This document shows, in pieces, positions 7,592 to 16,580 of a DNA stretch of 54,789 nt (position 1 is the stretch's first letter; every line of letters begins with the position of its first letter). The position numbers and the translations under genes were made by a program. Below the pieces are notes generated by a model. It did not search any database. It had not been told where the DNA came from and saw only the letters and a list, made by a program, of their open reading frames with translations. This stretch comes from an uncultured Clostridium sp. (GTDB lineage Bacteria > Bacillota > Clostridia > TANB77 > CAG-508). The stretch is taken from NCBI GenBank assembly GCA_900554635.1, contig USHY01000003.1:1-54789 (forward strand), read 5' to 3'.

Positions 7592-9220
7592 ATGGATTCA
7601 AAAAGAAGAGGACCAATAGGAATTGAATTAGTAAAAAGAGGAATATTAACACAAGCTGACATAGATAAAGCTTTAGAATACCAAAGGAGAAACCCAAATA
7701 AAAAGATAATAGAAATAATTAGTATATTAAACCTTTGCGACCAGTATATACTTCTACAGGTATTAGGTGAAATACTTAATGAAAAAAGTATTATGCTTAC
7801 ATATGGGGATGTAAAAATAGATGTAAAAAAATATATATCACTAGATATGGCAAAAAAATATCTAGCTATACCATTTGAAATTAATGGGGACAAGATAAAA
7901 GTGTGCTTTGCAGACACAACTAATACTGCAGCAACAGAGGCTATAAGATTAGTGCTACTAAACAAAGGCTTAATAATGGAGAAGTATATTACTTTCGAAA
8001 GAAACATAAGAGCAATACTAAATTCTTTAGAGGGAACAGACTCGGAAAATATTGATACTGGAGAAGATGCAACAACACTTGTAGACAGTATTATAAAGGC
8101 AGCGATGAGAAAGAGAGCAAGTGATATACATATAGAACCATTGGAAGATTCAGTAAGAGTAAGATATAGGATAGATGGTGAACTTGTAAAAGCTACAGAG
8201 ATAAAAAAAGAAAAGCAACCACAGATAATAGGAAGACTTAAAGCGATATCTAATATGTTCCAAGAAAAGCAAGATTCTCAAGATGGTAGAATAATTTTGT
8301 ATCCAGATTATAATATTCGTGTATCTTCACAAAGAAACATATATGGAGAAAAATTTGTTTTAAGATTATTAAGAAAAAATATGAATATTAGAGGACTAGC
8401 AGAACTTGGATTCCCACAAACGGATGAACAAATTAGAAAAAACTTAAATAAGAGAAATAGTATAACAATTATTGCAGCACCAACTGGAGAAGGAAAAACA
8501 ACAACTCTATATAGTATAATAGATTATTTAAATAATCCTAGCATAAACATAACAACAATAGAAGACCCAGTAGAAATACGAATTCCGGGATTAAACCAAA
8601 TTGAGATATCTGAAAAACTAAGATTTTCAGATTCATTAAGAACAGTATTAAGACAAGACCCTGACATTGTACTTGTAGGTGAAATAAGAGATAAAGAAAC
8701 TGCTGAAATTGCTATGCAAGCTGGTCAAACAGGACACTATGTTTTATCAACAATCCACACTATAGATAGTATTGAGGTTATTACAAGGCTAAGAAAAATG
8801 GGAGTATCTGATTATGATATTTCAAGTACACTTGCAACATCTATATCACAAAGACTAGTAAGAAGAATATGCCCAAAGTGTGCTACAAAAAGAGAGTTTA
8901 CAAACCAGGAAAAAGAACTTATTCAGAATTTATTGAGAAAATACAATATTAAAATTAATCTTGATGATAAGTTCACATATACAGCAAATGGATGTAAGGA
9001 ATGTAATAATACAGGATATTACGATAGAATAGGCGTATTCGAAATATTAACATTAACAGATGAAATAAAAGAATTAATAACAAAAGGAGCATCAAGCTTA
9101 GAAATTAGAAAACTTGCAATAGAGCAAGGATTTGTACCATTAACAGTTGATGCAATAAACAAAGTAATTAATGGAGAAACAACTCTTGATGAAATAAACA
9201 AAAAACTAGTTATTTACTAA
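7592..9220 (+). CDS. pilB: PilB/GspE pilus extension ATPase
   Basis: The 542-residue protein has an N-terminal MshEN/GspE-N domain (about 1-140) and a secretion ATPase domain: KRASDIHIEP (Asp box), Walker A APTGEGKTTTLY (the usual first G is A and S is E), Walker B DPDIVLVGEIRD, and His box STIHTIDSIE. A zinc tetracysteine element (CPKC, then CKEC) is present at about 430-475. It would power pilin polymerisation at the membrane with PilC. GGAGC precedes the ATG. pilT follows after 17 bases. Confidence 0.94.
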   Translation: MDSKRRGPIGIELVKRGILTQADIDKALEYQRRNPNKKIIEIISILNLCDQYILLQVLGEILNEKSIMLTYGDVKIDVKKYISLDMAKKYLAIPFEINGDKIKVCFADTTNTAATEAIRLVLLNKGLIMEKYITFERNIRAILNSLEGTDSENIDTGEDATTLVDSIIKAAMRKRASDIHIEPLEDSVRVRYRIDGELVKATEIKKEKQPQIIGRLKAISNMFQEKQDSQDGRIILYPDYNIRVSSQRNIYGEKFVLRLLRKNMNIRGLAELGFPQTDEQIRKNLNKRNSITIIAAPTGEGKTTTLYSIIDYLNNPSINITTIEDPVEIRIPGLNQIEISEKLRFSDSLRTVLRQDPDIVLVGEIRDKETAEIAMQAGQTGHYVLSTIHTIDSIEVITRLRKMGVSDYDISSTLATSISQRLVRRICPKCATKREFTNQEKELIQNLLRKYNIKINLDDKFTYTANGCKECNNTGYYDRIGVFEILTLTDEIKELITKGASSLEIRKLAIEQGFVPLTVDAINKVINGETTLDEINKKLVIY

Positions 9221-9237
9221 TAGTAAGGAGAAGAAAA

Positions 9238-10335
9238 ATGATAAATATAGAAAAAATCTTAAAAGAAGCAATAGCAAGAAATGCTTCAGATATTCATTTA
9301 GTTTCAGGAAAAAAACCAATACTAAGGGTAGCAAGAACTTTAGAAGAAATGGAATCTGAAACAGTACTTACAGATGATGACATGTATGAAATGTATGATT
9401 ATTTTGTAAGAGGCAATATTGATAAGGACCAAGAATATACACAAACCAAAAAGCTAGATTTTTCATATGAATTTGGAGGCGTAAGATTTAGGGGAAACAT
9501 ATCTTCTTCAGAAGAAGTTCCTGTTGCAACTTTAAGATTAATAAGAAATGAATTACCAAGCTTTGCAGAATTAGGAATACCAGATGTTGTAAGAAGAATG
9601 ATGTATCAACCACAAGGTTTGATATTAGTAACAGGAAAAACAAACTCAGGTAAAACAACAACATTAAACGCACTAATAGATGAAGTTAATAAAACAGAAA
9701 AAAAGAAAATACTATCATTGGAAAAACCAATAGAATTTAAGCATACATCAAAAGAATCACTTATAGTTCAAAAAGAAATTGGAAAAGGAAAAGATGTTTT
9801 AACATATAGAGATGGAGTAAAAAATGCCCTAAGAGAAGATTGCGACATTCTAGTAATAGGAGAGATTAGAGACAAAGAAACAATGGAAGCTGCAATAGAT
9901 ATGGCAGAATCAGGACACTTAGTACTAGGAACATTACACACAAAATCTTGTGCAGAAACAATAGATAGAATAATTAACTTTTATGAAATAAGAGACCAAG
10001 CTTCTGTAAAATACTTACTTGCATCACTTTTAAAACTAATTATTTCACAAAGATTGCTAAAAGGAACAGATGGAAATTTGGTACTACTTCCAGAAGTAAT
10101 GGTAGTAGATAATGTGGTTGCAGGTTGCATAAGAAAGGAAAGATTTAGCGTATCAGAACTTGAGGATGCAATACAATCTAACTTAAACAAAGGAAATGTT
10201 AGCTTAATTAATTCACTCGCAACACTATATGTAAATAACAAGATAACTTTAGAACAAGCAAAATCACAGCTTGAAGAGAAAAACATTGAAGTTTTAAATA
10301 GAACAATAATGCAAATGAAAATGAAAATGGTATAA
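9238..10335 (+). CDS. pilT: PilT pilus retraction ATPase
   Basis: This 365-residue hexameric ATPase has ARNASDIHLVSG, Walker A TGKTNSGKTTTLNAL, Walker B CDILVIGEIRD and the AESGHLVLGTLHT segment typical of PilT. It removes pilin subunits to retract the fibre, giving twitching or DNA uptake. Its presence next to PilB indicates a dynamic pilus rather than a simple pseudopilus. GTAAGGAG precedes the ATG. Confidence 0.93.
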   Translation: MINIEKILKEAIARNASDIHLVSGKKPILRVARTLEEMESETVLTDDDMYEMYDYFVRGNIDKDQEYTQTKKLDFSYEFGGVRFRGNISSSEEVPVATLRLIRNELPSFAELGIPDVVRRMMYQPQGLILVTGKTNSGKTTTLNALIDEVNKTEKKKILSLEKPIEFKHTSKESLIVQKEIGKGKDVLTYRDGVKNALREDCDILVIGEIRDKETMEAAIDMAESGHLVLGTLHTKSCAETIDRIINFYEIRDQASVKYLLASLLKLIISQRLLKGTDGNLVLLPEVMVVDNVVAGCIRKERFSVSELEDAIQSNLNKGNVSLINSLATLYVNNKITLEQAKSQLEEKNIEVLNRTIMQMKMKMV

Positions 10336-10359
10336 TCGCACAATAATGGAGGTAATAAT

Positions 10360-11706
10360 ATGCCTGTATATAAGTATAGAGCTGCAACAAGAACAGGAGA
10401 CATTGTTGAATATAAGACAGATGCACCTAACAAATATATTTTGTTAAAGAAATTAAAAAGCAATGGACTATACCCAATTACAGTAACAGCTCTAAATATG
10501 AGATCAGATAAAAAAGTTAAAAAACAGAAAAGAAATATAGAAACCAGCCATAGTGTTTTAAAACAGGTTAGAGCAGAACAAATTGAGAAAAATATGAACA
10601 AAAAAGAAAGCTGGTATAAAAGAGTAAATGAAAAACTACAAAAAAATCAAGCAATTAAAAGAAGAGATATTCTAGTTTTTACTCAAAACTTCTATTTACT
10701 TAAAAAGGCTAATTTTAACAATATTCATGCACTTACAACAGTTATAGAAACAATAGAAAATCCATCTTTAAAAGCCGTAGTAGAGGATATTTTGCTAGGT
10801 GTTGAAGCTGGAGAAAACATGTACACAACAATGGAATATTATGGTTCAATATTTCCTTCAATTTATGTTAATATGATTAAAGTTGGGGAATTATCTGGTT
10901 CGCTTACAAAAGCACTTGAGCAAGCTGTAGAATACCTAGAAGATTCAGCAGCTTTGAATAAAAAACTAAAAGAAATATTAATACCAAACTTAGTACAATT
11001 TGTACTTTTAATGGTACTTGCAATAGTTGGAACACTACTTTCAGTTCCTATGATACAAGGTGTATTTGATAGTTTCGGATCATCAGCTGAGTTACCAAAA
11101 ATAACTCAAGGATTTGCAAATTTTCTAAAAATAGCTTCAAAGGTATGGTATATACCAGTATCAGCAATTGCAATTGCAGTATTAATTATTATAGCATACA
11201 TAAATACTCCAAAAGGAAAATATCAATTCCACTATTTCAAATATAAAATGCCTGTTTTTGGAAGACTAATATATGCTATAGACTTTTCAAGATTAATAAA
11301 ATCTTTAGCATTAAACTTAAAAAATGGACAAAGAATACAGGAAGCACTAGAAACTAGTAGAAATATATCAAATAACTTAGTTATGCTATCACTAATAGAA
11401 TCTGCAATTAACAATATTCTAATTGGTCAGAGCTGGATAGAACCATTTGAACAATCAGGATTATCAACACCAATGATAACAGAAATGTTACAAATTGGTA
11501 TGCAAACAGACTTAACAGAAATGATGGAAAAATTAAATGATTATATGCAAATAGATATTGACAATATCATGCAAAGAATAATAAAAGTATTACCACAAAT
11601 AGTTCAAATCTTTGTTGGAGCAGTTTTAATTTTCGTAGTAGTTGTAGTTCTTGTTCCATTACTACAAGTTTACATGGGTGGTTGGATGCTTGAAGGTTAT
11701 ACCTAA
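10360..11706 (+). CDS. pilC: PilC/GspF pilus platform protein
   Basis: The 448-residue protein has two T2SSF domains (about 100-225 and 300-425), with KVGELSGSLTKALEQ in the first and three membrane helices in all. A charged linker (about 45-95) precedes the first domain. PilC is the inner-membrane platform on which PilB and PilT act. It is the last gene of the operon and is followed by a strong terminator. Confidence 0.93.
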   Translation: MPVYKYRAATRTGDIVEYKTDAPNKYILLKKLKSNGLYPITVTALNMRSDKKVKKQKRNIETSHSVLKQVRAEQIEKNMNKKESWYKRVNEKLQKNQAIKRRDILVFTQNFYLLKKANFNNIHALTTVIETIENPSLKAVVEDILLGVEAGENMYTTMEYYGSIFPSIYVNMIKVGELSGSLTKALEQAVEYLEDSAALNKKLKEILIPNLVQFVLLMVLAIVGTLLSVPMIQGVFDSFGSSAELPKITQGFANFLKIASKVWYIPVSAIAIAVLIIIAYINTPKGKYQFHYFKYKMPVFGRLIYAIDFSRLIKSLALNLKNGQRIQEALETSRNISNNLVMLSLIESAINNILIGQSWIEPFEQSGLSTPMITEMLQIGMQTDLTEMMEKLNDYMQIDIDNIMQRIIKVLPQIVQIFVGAVLIFVVVVVLVPLLQVYMGGWMLEGYT

Positions 11707-11715
11707 AATATACAA

Positions 11716-11751
11716 CAATAAAAAAATCCGTAGATGCGGATTTTTTTATTG
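11716..11751 (+). terminator. Terminator of the pilus operon
   Basis: A perfect 15-bp stem with a 6-base loop contains the terminal T-run. Confidence 0.9.
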
Positions 11752-11757
11752 TTTATC

Positions 11758-11786
11758 TTGTATAAATTCAAGTTATATGATACAAT
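11758..11786 (+). promoter_or_regulatory. Promoter of rlmN-prpC-prkC
   Basis: TTGTAT (11758-11763), 17 bases, TACAAT (11781-11786), just upstream of the rlmN ribosome site. Confidence 0.6.
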
Positions 11787-11820
11787 ATATTCGTAAAATT
11801 TTAAGAATAGAAGGAAATAT

Positions 11821-12856
11821 ATGTTAAAAGAAAATATCAAGAATTACGACTTAGATGAACTAAAAGTAAAAATGGAAGAATTACGGAGAAAAGAAATATA
11901 GAGCTGAACAAATTTTTCATTGGATATATAAAGAAAATGTTACAAGCTTTGAGGAAATGACAAATTTACCAGAAAGCTTTAGAGAAAAATTAAAGGAAAA
12001 TTTTGATTTACATGTATTTAAAATTATTACAAAACAAGAATCAAAAGATGGAACAAAAAAATATCTTTTTGACCTGTTGGATAATAATGCTATAGAATCA
12101 GTTTTAATGGAATACAAATATGGGAAAACTGTTTGTGTATCAACACAAGTAGGATGTAAAATGGGATGCAAATTTTGTGCATCAACAGGTATTAAGTTTG
12201 CAAGAAGCCTAGAACCAGGGGAAATAGTTGAACAATTACTAGCTATTGAGAGAGATGAAAACATTAAAATTTCAAATTTAGTTTTCATGGGAATTGGAGA
12301 ACCTCTTGATAATTATGATAATGTAATGAAAGCAATAAAATTATTAAATCATCCGAAAGGAATAAATATGGGGGCAAGGCATATAAGTATTTCAACAAGT
12401 GGTTTAGTGCCTAATATTTATAAATTGGCAGATGAAAATATACAGTGCACACTTTCAATTTCATTACATAGTGCTTCAAATGAAAAAAGAAGCCAAATGA
12501 TGCCAGTAAATAATGTATATAACATTCAAGAATTGATGAAAGCATGCAAATATTATATAGAGAAAACAAACAAAAGAATTTCATTTGAATATGCTTTAGC
12601 AAAAGATAATAATGATAACTTGCAAGATGCAAAGGAATTAGTAGCTCTACTAAAAGGAATGTTATGCCATGTGAATTTAATTCCAATTAACAAGATTGAA
12701 GATGGAAAATATTCAAAAAGTTCAAACGAAAATATAATAAAATTCCGTGACTATCTAAATGACCATGGAATAGTTGCTACAATTCGTAGAGAATTGGGCT
12801 CAGACATAGATGCAGCGTGTGGACAACTTAGAAAAAAAGAGGTGGAGAAAAAATGA
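11821..12856 (+). CDS. rlmN: RlmN, 23S rRNA/tRNA adenine C2-methyltransferase, with one +1 frame break
   Basis: RlmN is a radical SAM enzyme that methylates A2503 of 23S rRNA and A37 of some tRNAs. Starting at ATG 11821 (site AGAAGGA), the first 21 codons give the normal N-terminus; then TTA-C-GGA (extra C at 11884) moves the frame. With the C skipped, the protein continues LGEKKYRAEQIFHWIYKE and is 344 residues, the usual size. Unshifted reading stops at once at TAG. The CxxxCxxC cluster (CKMGCKFC) is intact. The 3' end overlaps prpC by 4 bases (ATGA). Confidence 0.9.
11884..11886 (+). other. +1 frame-break site (in-frame CGG) in rlmN
   Basis: TTA is followed by CGG in the incoming frame; skipping the C at 11884 gives GGA and the conserved LGEKKYRAEQ sequence. 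Confidence 0.85.
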
Positions 12857-13584
12857 ACATTTATGCTGAAACTGATGTTGGAATGGTAAGGCAAATGAAT
12901 CAAGATGCCTACTATATTTCAGAAGAAAATGATAATTATAAATTATGTATTTTAGCTGATGGAATGGGAGGTTATACTGGAGGAGAAATAGCCAGTAGAC
13001 TTGCATGTGTAAGTGCAGCTGACTATATTAAGAAAAATTTTGAAGATGGAAAACCATATACCAAAGAGGAATTAATGCAGATAATAAGTGATGCAATGCA
13101 ACAGGCAAATGCTATAGTATATGAAAAATCAAGAGAAGAAAAAGAACTAGAGCAAATGGGTACTACTTTAGAAATTTGCTTAATATATAATAATAGAGTA
13201 TTTATTGGACATATAGGAGATAGTAGAATTTATAGAATAAGACAAGGAATAATGAGAAAAATTACAGTAGACCATAGTTATGTCCAAAAATTAGTAAAAG
13301 ATGGAACAATTACAAAGGAAGAGGCGATTCATCACCCAAAGAAAAATATGCTAATGAAAGCACTTGGATGTGAAGAAAAAATAGAACCAGATATAATGGT
13401 AAAAGGATTTAATTCTAATGATATAATTCTTATCTGTTCAGATGGTCTAACAAATATGATAGCAGAGCAAGAAATATACAATATAATAGTAGAAAACATA
13501 GAAACAGCTACACAAAACTTAATAAAAAAAGCCAAAGAATTAGGCGGATATGATAATATAACAGTAATTATAATAAAGAACTAA
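12853..13584 (+). CDS. prpC: PrpC-type PP2C Ser/Thr protein phosphatase
   Basis: The 243-residue PP2C phosphatase has the metal-binding motifs ETDVGMVRQMNQDAY, ADGMGGY and GHIGDSRIYR, and CSDGLTNM near the C-terminus. It reverses phosphorylation by PrkC, whose gene follows after 42 bases. The ATGA overlap with rlmN suggests coupled translation. The rlmN-prpC-prkC order is the standard Firmicutes arrangement. Confidence 0.95.
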   Translation: MNIYAETDVGMVRQMNQDAYYISEENDNYKLCILADGMGGYTGGEIASRLACVSAADYIKKNFEDGKPYTKEELMQIISDAMQQANAIVYEKSREEKELEQMGTTLEICLIYNNRVFIGHIGDSRIYRIRQGIMRKITVDHSYVQKLVKDGTITKEEAIHHPKKNMLMKALGCEEKIEPDIMVKGFNSNDIILICSDGLTNMIAEQEIYNIIVENIETATQNLIKKAKELGGYDNITVIIIKN

Positions 13585-13626
13585 TTTAAAGCATATAAAA
13601 GCTTTAATGAAAGGAATGTGAAAGAT

Positions 13627-15639
13627 ATGAATTTAGAAGGAAAACTACTAGGAAGTAGATATGAAATAATAGAAAAAATAGGCAGTGGAGGAATGGCAAC
13701 AGTCTACAAAGCAAAAGACTTAGTACTAAAAAGATTTGTAGCAGTAAAGGTATTAAGAGAAGAATATACAACTGATAATGAATTTATTAAAAGATTCAAT
13801 ACTGAAGCAGAATCAGCAGCTAGCCTTGTACATCCTAATATTGTATCTGTTTATGATGTTGGCAAAGAAGGCAACCTATATTATATTGTAATGGAATTAG
13901 TAAAAGGAAAAACATTAAAAGAAATAATAGTAGAAGATGGAAGAATGGGTTGGAAATGGTCAGTGAAAATTGCAAAGCAAATAGCTCAAGCACTTGAAAC
14001 TGCACACAGAAACAACATAATACATAGAGATATAAAACCACATAATATAATCATTACAGAAGATGGGATAGCTAAAGTAACAGATTTCGGAATAGCAAAA
14101 GCAGTATCAAACTCAACAATTACAGCATTTGGAACAACAATTGGTTCAGTACATTATTTTTCGCCAGAACATGCAAGAGGAGGAGCAACAGATGCAAAAT
14201 CAGATTTATACTCACTAGGAGTAGTACTATATGAAATGGTAACAGGAAGAGTACCTTTTGATGCAGACACACCAGTTTCTGTAGCGTTAAAGCACATGCA
14301 AGAAAAGCCTGTAGAACCAATTATACTAAACCCAGCAATACCAGAAAGCTTAAATAGTTTAATTATGAAAGCAATGCAAAAAGATCCAAATCTAAGATAT
14401 AGTTCTGCAACAGAAATGATAGAAGATTTTGATAGAATAATAAAAAATCCAGATACAGAAGTTGGAAAAATACCAACATTCAATAGAACACAAAAACAAA
14501 ATGGAGAACATTCTCAAGAAAAAACAAATCAAGGTGTATTTGCAAAAATGAAAGATTTCTTTGAAAAACACAAAGCAGTTAAAGTACTACTAATGATTTT
14601 CATTGGAATTGCTGTATTTGCAGCCACTGTAGGAATAACTTTAGGAGTACTAAACTCAGGTCAACCCAAAGATGTAGAATTGCCAGATTTTACTAAAATA
14701 ACAGTTGAAGAAGCAAAAGCCAAAGCAGCAGAGAAAAAACTTGAAATCAATGTTGTAGAAGAAAAGTATGATGTTGAAATAGAGGAAGGAAAAATAATTT
14801 CACAAGATCCAAAATATCAACCAAACTTTACAGTAAAAGAGGGTAGAACAATAAATGTAGTTGTAAGTAAAGGTCAAGAAATTGTAAAGGTTACTAAGTT
14901 AGTTGGTAAAACAAAAGATGAGGCTAGAAAAGAACTAAAATCTTTAGGCTTAGAAATGGAAATAGAAGAAGATTATAATGATGAAATAGAAGCAGGAATT
15001 GTAATAGAACAAGACATAGCAGAAGGAGAAGAAGTTCTTGCAGGAAGCAAAATAAAACTTAAAATAAGTTTAGGAATAGAACAAGTTGAAGTTCCAGACT
15101 TAACAGGACTTTCAGAAGATGAAGCAAAAAAGAAAATCACTGAAGCAAAATTAAAATGGATTAGAACAGATAGAATTAAAGATTCAAGTAAAGGCAAAGG
15201 AGTTGTTGAACAAAGTATTTCAGCAAAAAGCTTTGTAGACAAAAACTCAGAAATTGCAATTACAATTAATGATTATCAAGCAATGGTTCATGGAACAGTA
15301 AATATAAATGTTGCAAAGCTTACTGGTTATACACCAACATATAAAAAGGTTACAGAAAAAGTAAAAGACAGAGTAAAAAATGAAACAACAGGTAAAATGG
15401 AAGAAATAGAAAAAGAAGTTGAAAAAGAAGTATTATCAAACCCTCCTAAAAAAGTAACATTAGTAGTTACTGTAAATGATGAACAAGTTGAATCTAAAGA
15501 AGTTAGTGAAGACTTAAGCAATGTTTCAGTAGGATTTGATGGAGAAGGAACAGTAAGAATAAAAGTATTTATAGGAAAAACTTTAAAAGCAACAAAAGAC
15601 TTAAATTTAAATGCTGAGACAACAATTAATGTTCCTTAA
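13627..15639 (+). CDS. prkC: PrkC Ser/Thr kinase with PASTA domains
   Basis: The kinase domain (about 1-265) has GSGGMATVYKA, the VAVKVL lysine, HRDIKPHNI and DFGIAKA. A membrane helix (about 318-340) is followed by three PASTA repeats (about 350-550), which bind muropeptides, and by a further beta-rich domain with a Lys/Glu-rich loop (about 560-670). PrkC senses cell-wall fragments and triggers spore germination in Bacillus. I chose ATG 13627, 11 bases from AAGGA; GTG 13618 lies too close. Signal-protein partners ftsY and the UPF0182 gene follow. Confidence 0.95.
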   Translation: MNLEGKLLGSRYEIIEKIGSGGMATVYKAKDLVLKRFVAVKVLREEYTTDNEFIKRFNTEAESAASLVHPNIVSVYDVGKEGNLYYIVMELVKGKTLKEIIVEDGRMGWKWSVKIAKQIAQALETAHRNNIIHRDIKPHNIIITEDGIAKVTDFGIAKAVSNSTITAFGTTIGSVHYFSPEHARGGATDAKSDLYSLGVVLYEMVTGRVPFDADTPVSVALKHMQEKPVEPIILNPAIPESLNSLIMKAMQKDPNLRYSSATEMIEDFDRIIKNPDTEVGKIPTFNRTQKQNGEHSQEKTNQGVFAKMKDFFEKHKAVKVLLMIFIGIAVFAATVGITLGVLNSGQPKDVELPDFTKITVEEAKAKAAEKKLEINVVEEKYDVEIEEGKIISQDPKYQPNFTVKEGRTINVVVSKGQEIVKVTKLVGKTKDEARKELKSLGLEMEIEEDYNDEIEAGIVIEQDIAEGEEVLAGSKIKLKISLGIEQVEVPDLTGLSEDEAKKKITEAKLKWIRTDRIKDSSKGKGVVEQSISAKSFVDKNSEIAITINDYQAMVHGTVNINVAKLTGYTPTYKKVTEKVKDRVKNETTGKMEEIEKEVEKEVLSNPPKKVTLVVTVNDEQVESKEVSEDLSNVSVGFDGEGTVRIKVFIGKTLKATKDLNLNAETTINVP

Positions 15640-15655
15640 AAAATAGGAGAATAAA

Positions 15656-16564
15656 ATGGGATTTTTTGAAAAATTAAAACAAGGATTAGGAAAAACTAGA
15701 GATTCCTTAAATGAAAAAATAAATAATGTTTTTAGTAATTTTAGAAAAGTTGATGAAGACTTGCTAGAAGAACTAGAAGAAATATTAATAATGTCTGATA
15801 TAGGTGTTGAAACAGCAACTGAAATAATAGCAAAATTAAGAAACAGAATAAAACTTGAAAAAATTACTGATGAAGAAGGAGTAAAAACAGCATTAAAAGA
15901 AGAAATGCAAGCTATTTTAGATAAAGCACCAAATGGATTAGAACTAAAAACTAAACCAGCAGTTATTCTAGTAGTTGGAGTAAATGGAGTAGGAAAAACT
16001 ACTTCTATAGGGAAAATTGCAAATAACCTAAGAAAGCAAGGCAAAAAAGTTGTTGTTGCTGCAGCTGATACTTTCAGAGCAGCAGCAGTAGAACAACTTG
16101 AAATTTGGGCAAATCGTGCAGGTGTTGATATTGTAAAAAGACAAGAAGGCTCAGACCCAGCATCAGTAGTTTTTGATGCAATAAAAATCACAAAAGAAAA
16201 AAATGCAGATGTTCTAATTTGCGATACAGCAGGAAGACTTCATACTAAAAAATATTTAATGGATGAGTTACTAAAAATAGGAAAAGTTATAGAAAAAGAA
16301 TTACCAGAAGCAGAAAAAGAAACACTTATGGTAATTGATAGTACAACAGGCCAAAATGCTATAGTTCAAGTAAAAGCATTTAAAGAAGTTGTACCTATAA
16401 CAGGCTTAATACTTACAAAATTAGATGGTACAGCCAAAGGCGGAGTAGTGATAGGAATAGTAAACGAAAATTCTATACCAGTAAAATTTGTGGGTGTAGG
16501 AGAAAAAATAGATGACATGGAGGTCTTTAATTCAAAAGATTTTGTACAAGCCATAATAGAATAG
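15656..16564 (+). CDS. ftsY: FtsY, signal recognition particle receptor
   Basis: The 302-residue SRP GTPase lacks a long acidic A domain. Motifs: GVNGVGKTTSIGK (G1), DTFRAAAVEQL, DTAGRL (G3), TKLDGTAKGG (G4/G5). FtsY docks SRP-ribosome complexes to SecYEG. Start ATG follows TAGGAG by 6 bases and lies 17 bases after prkC, so it is probably in the same transcript. Confidence 0.96.
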   Translation: MGFFEKLKQGLGKTRDSLNEKINNVFSNFRKVDEDLLEELEEILIMSDIGVETATEIIAKLRNRIKLEKITDEEGVKTALKEEMQAILDKAPNGLELKTKPAVILVVGVNGVGKTTSIGKIANNLRKQGKKVVVAAADTFRAAAVEQLEIWANRAGVDIVKRQEGSDPASVVFDAIKITKEKNADVLICDTAGRLHTKKYLMDELLKIGKVIEKELPEAEKETLMVIDSTTGQNAIVQVKAFKEVVPITGLILTKLDGTAKGGVVIGIVNENSIPVKFVGVGEKIDDMEVFNSKDFVQAIIE

Positions 16565-16580
16565 GAGGCATAAATATAAA

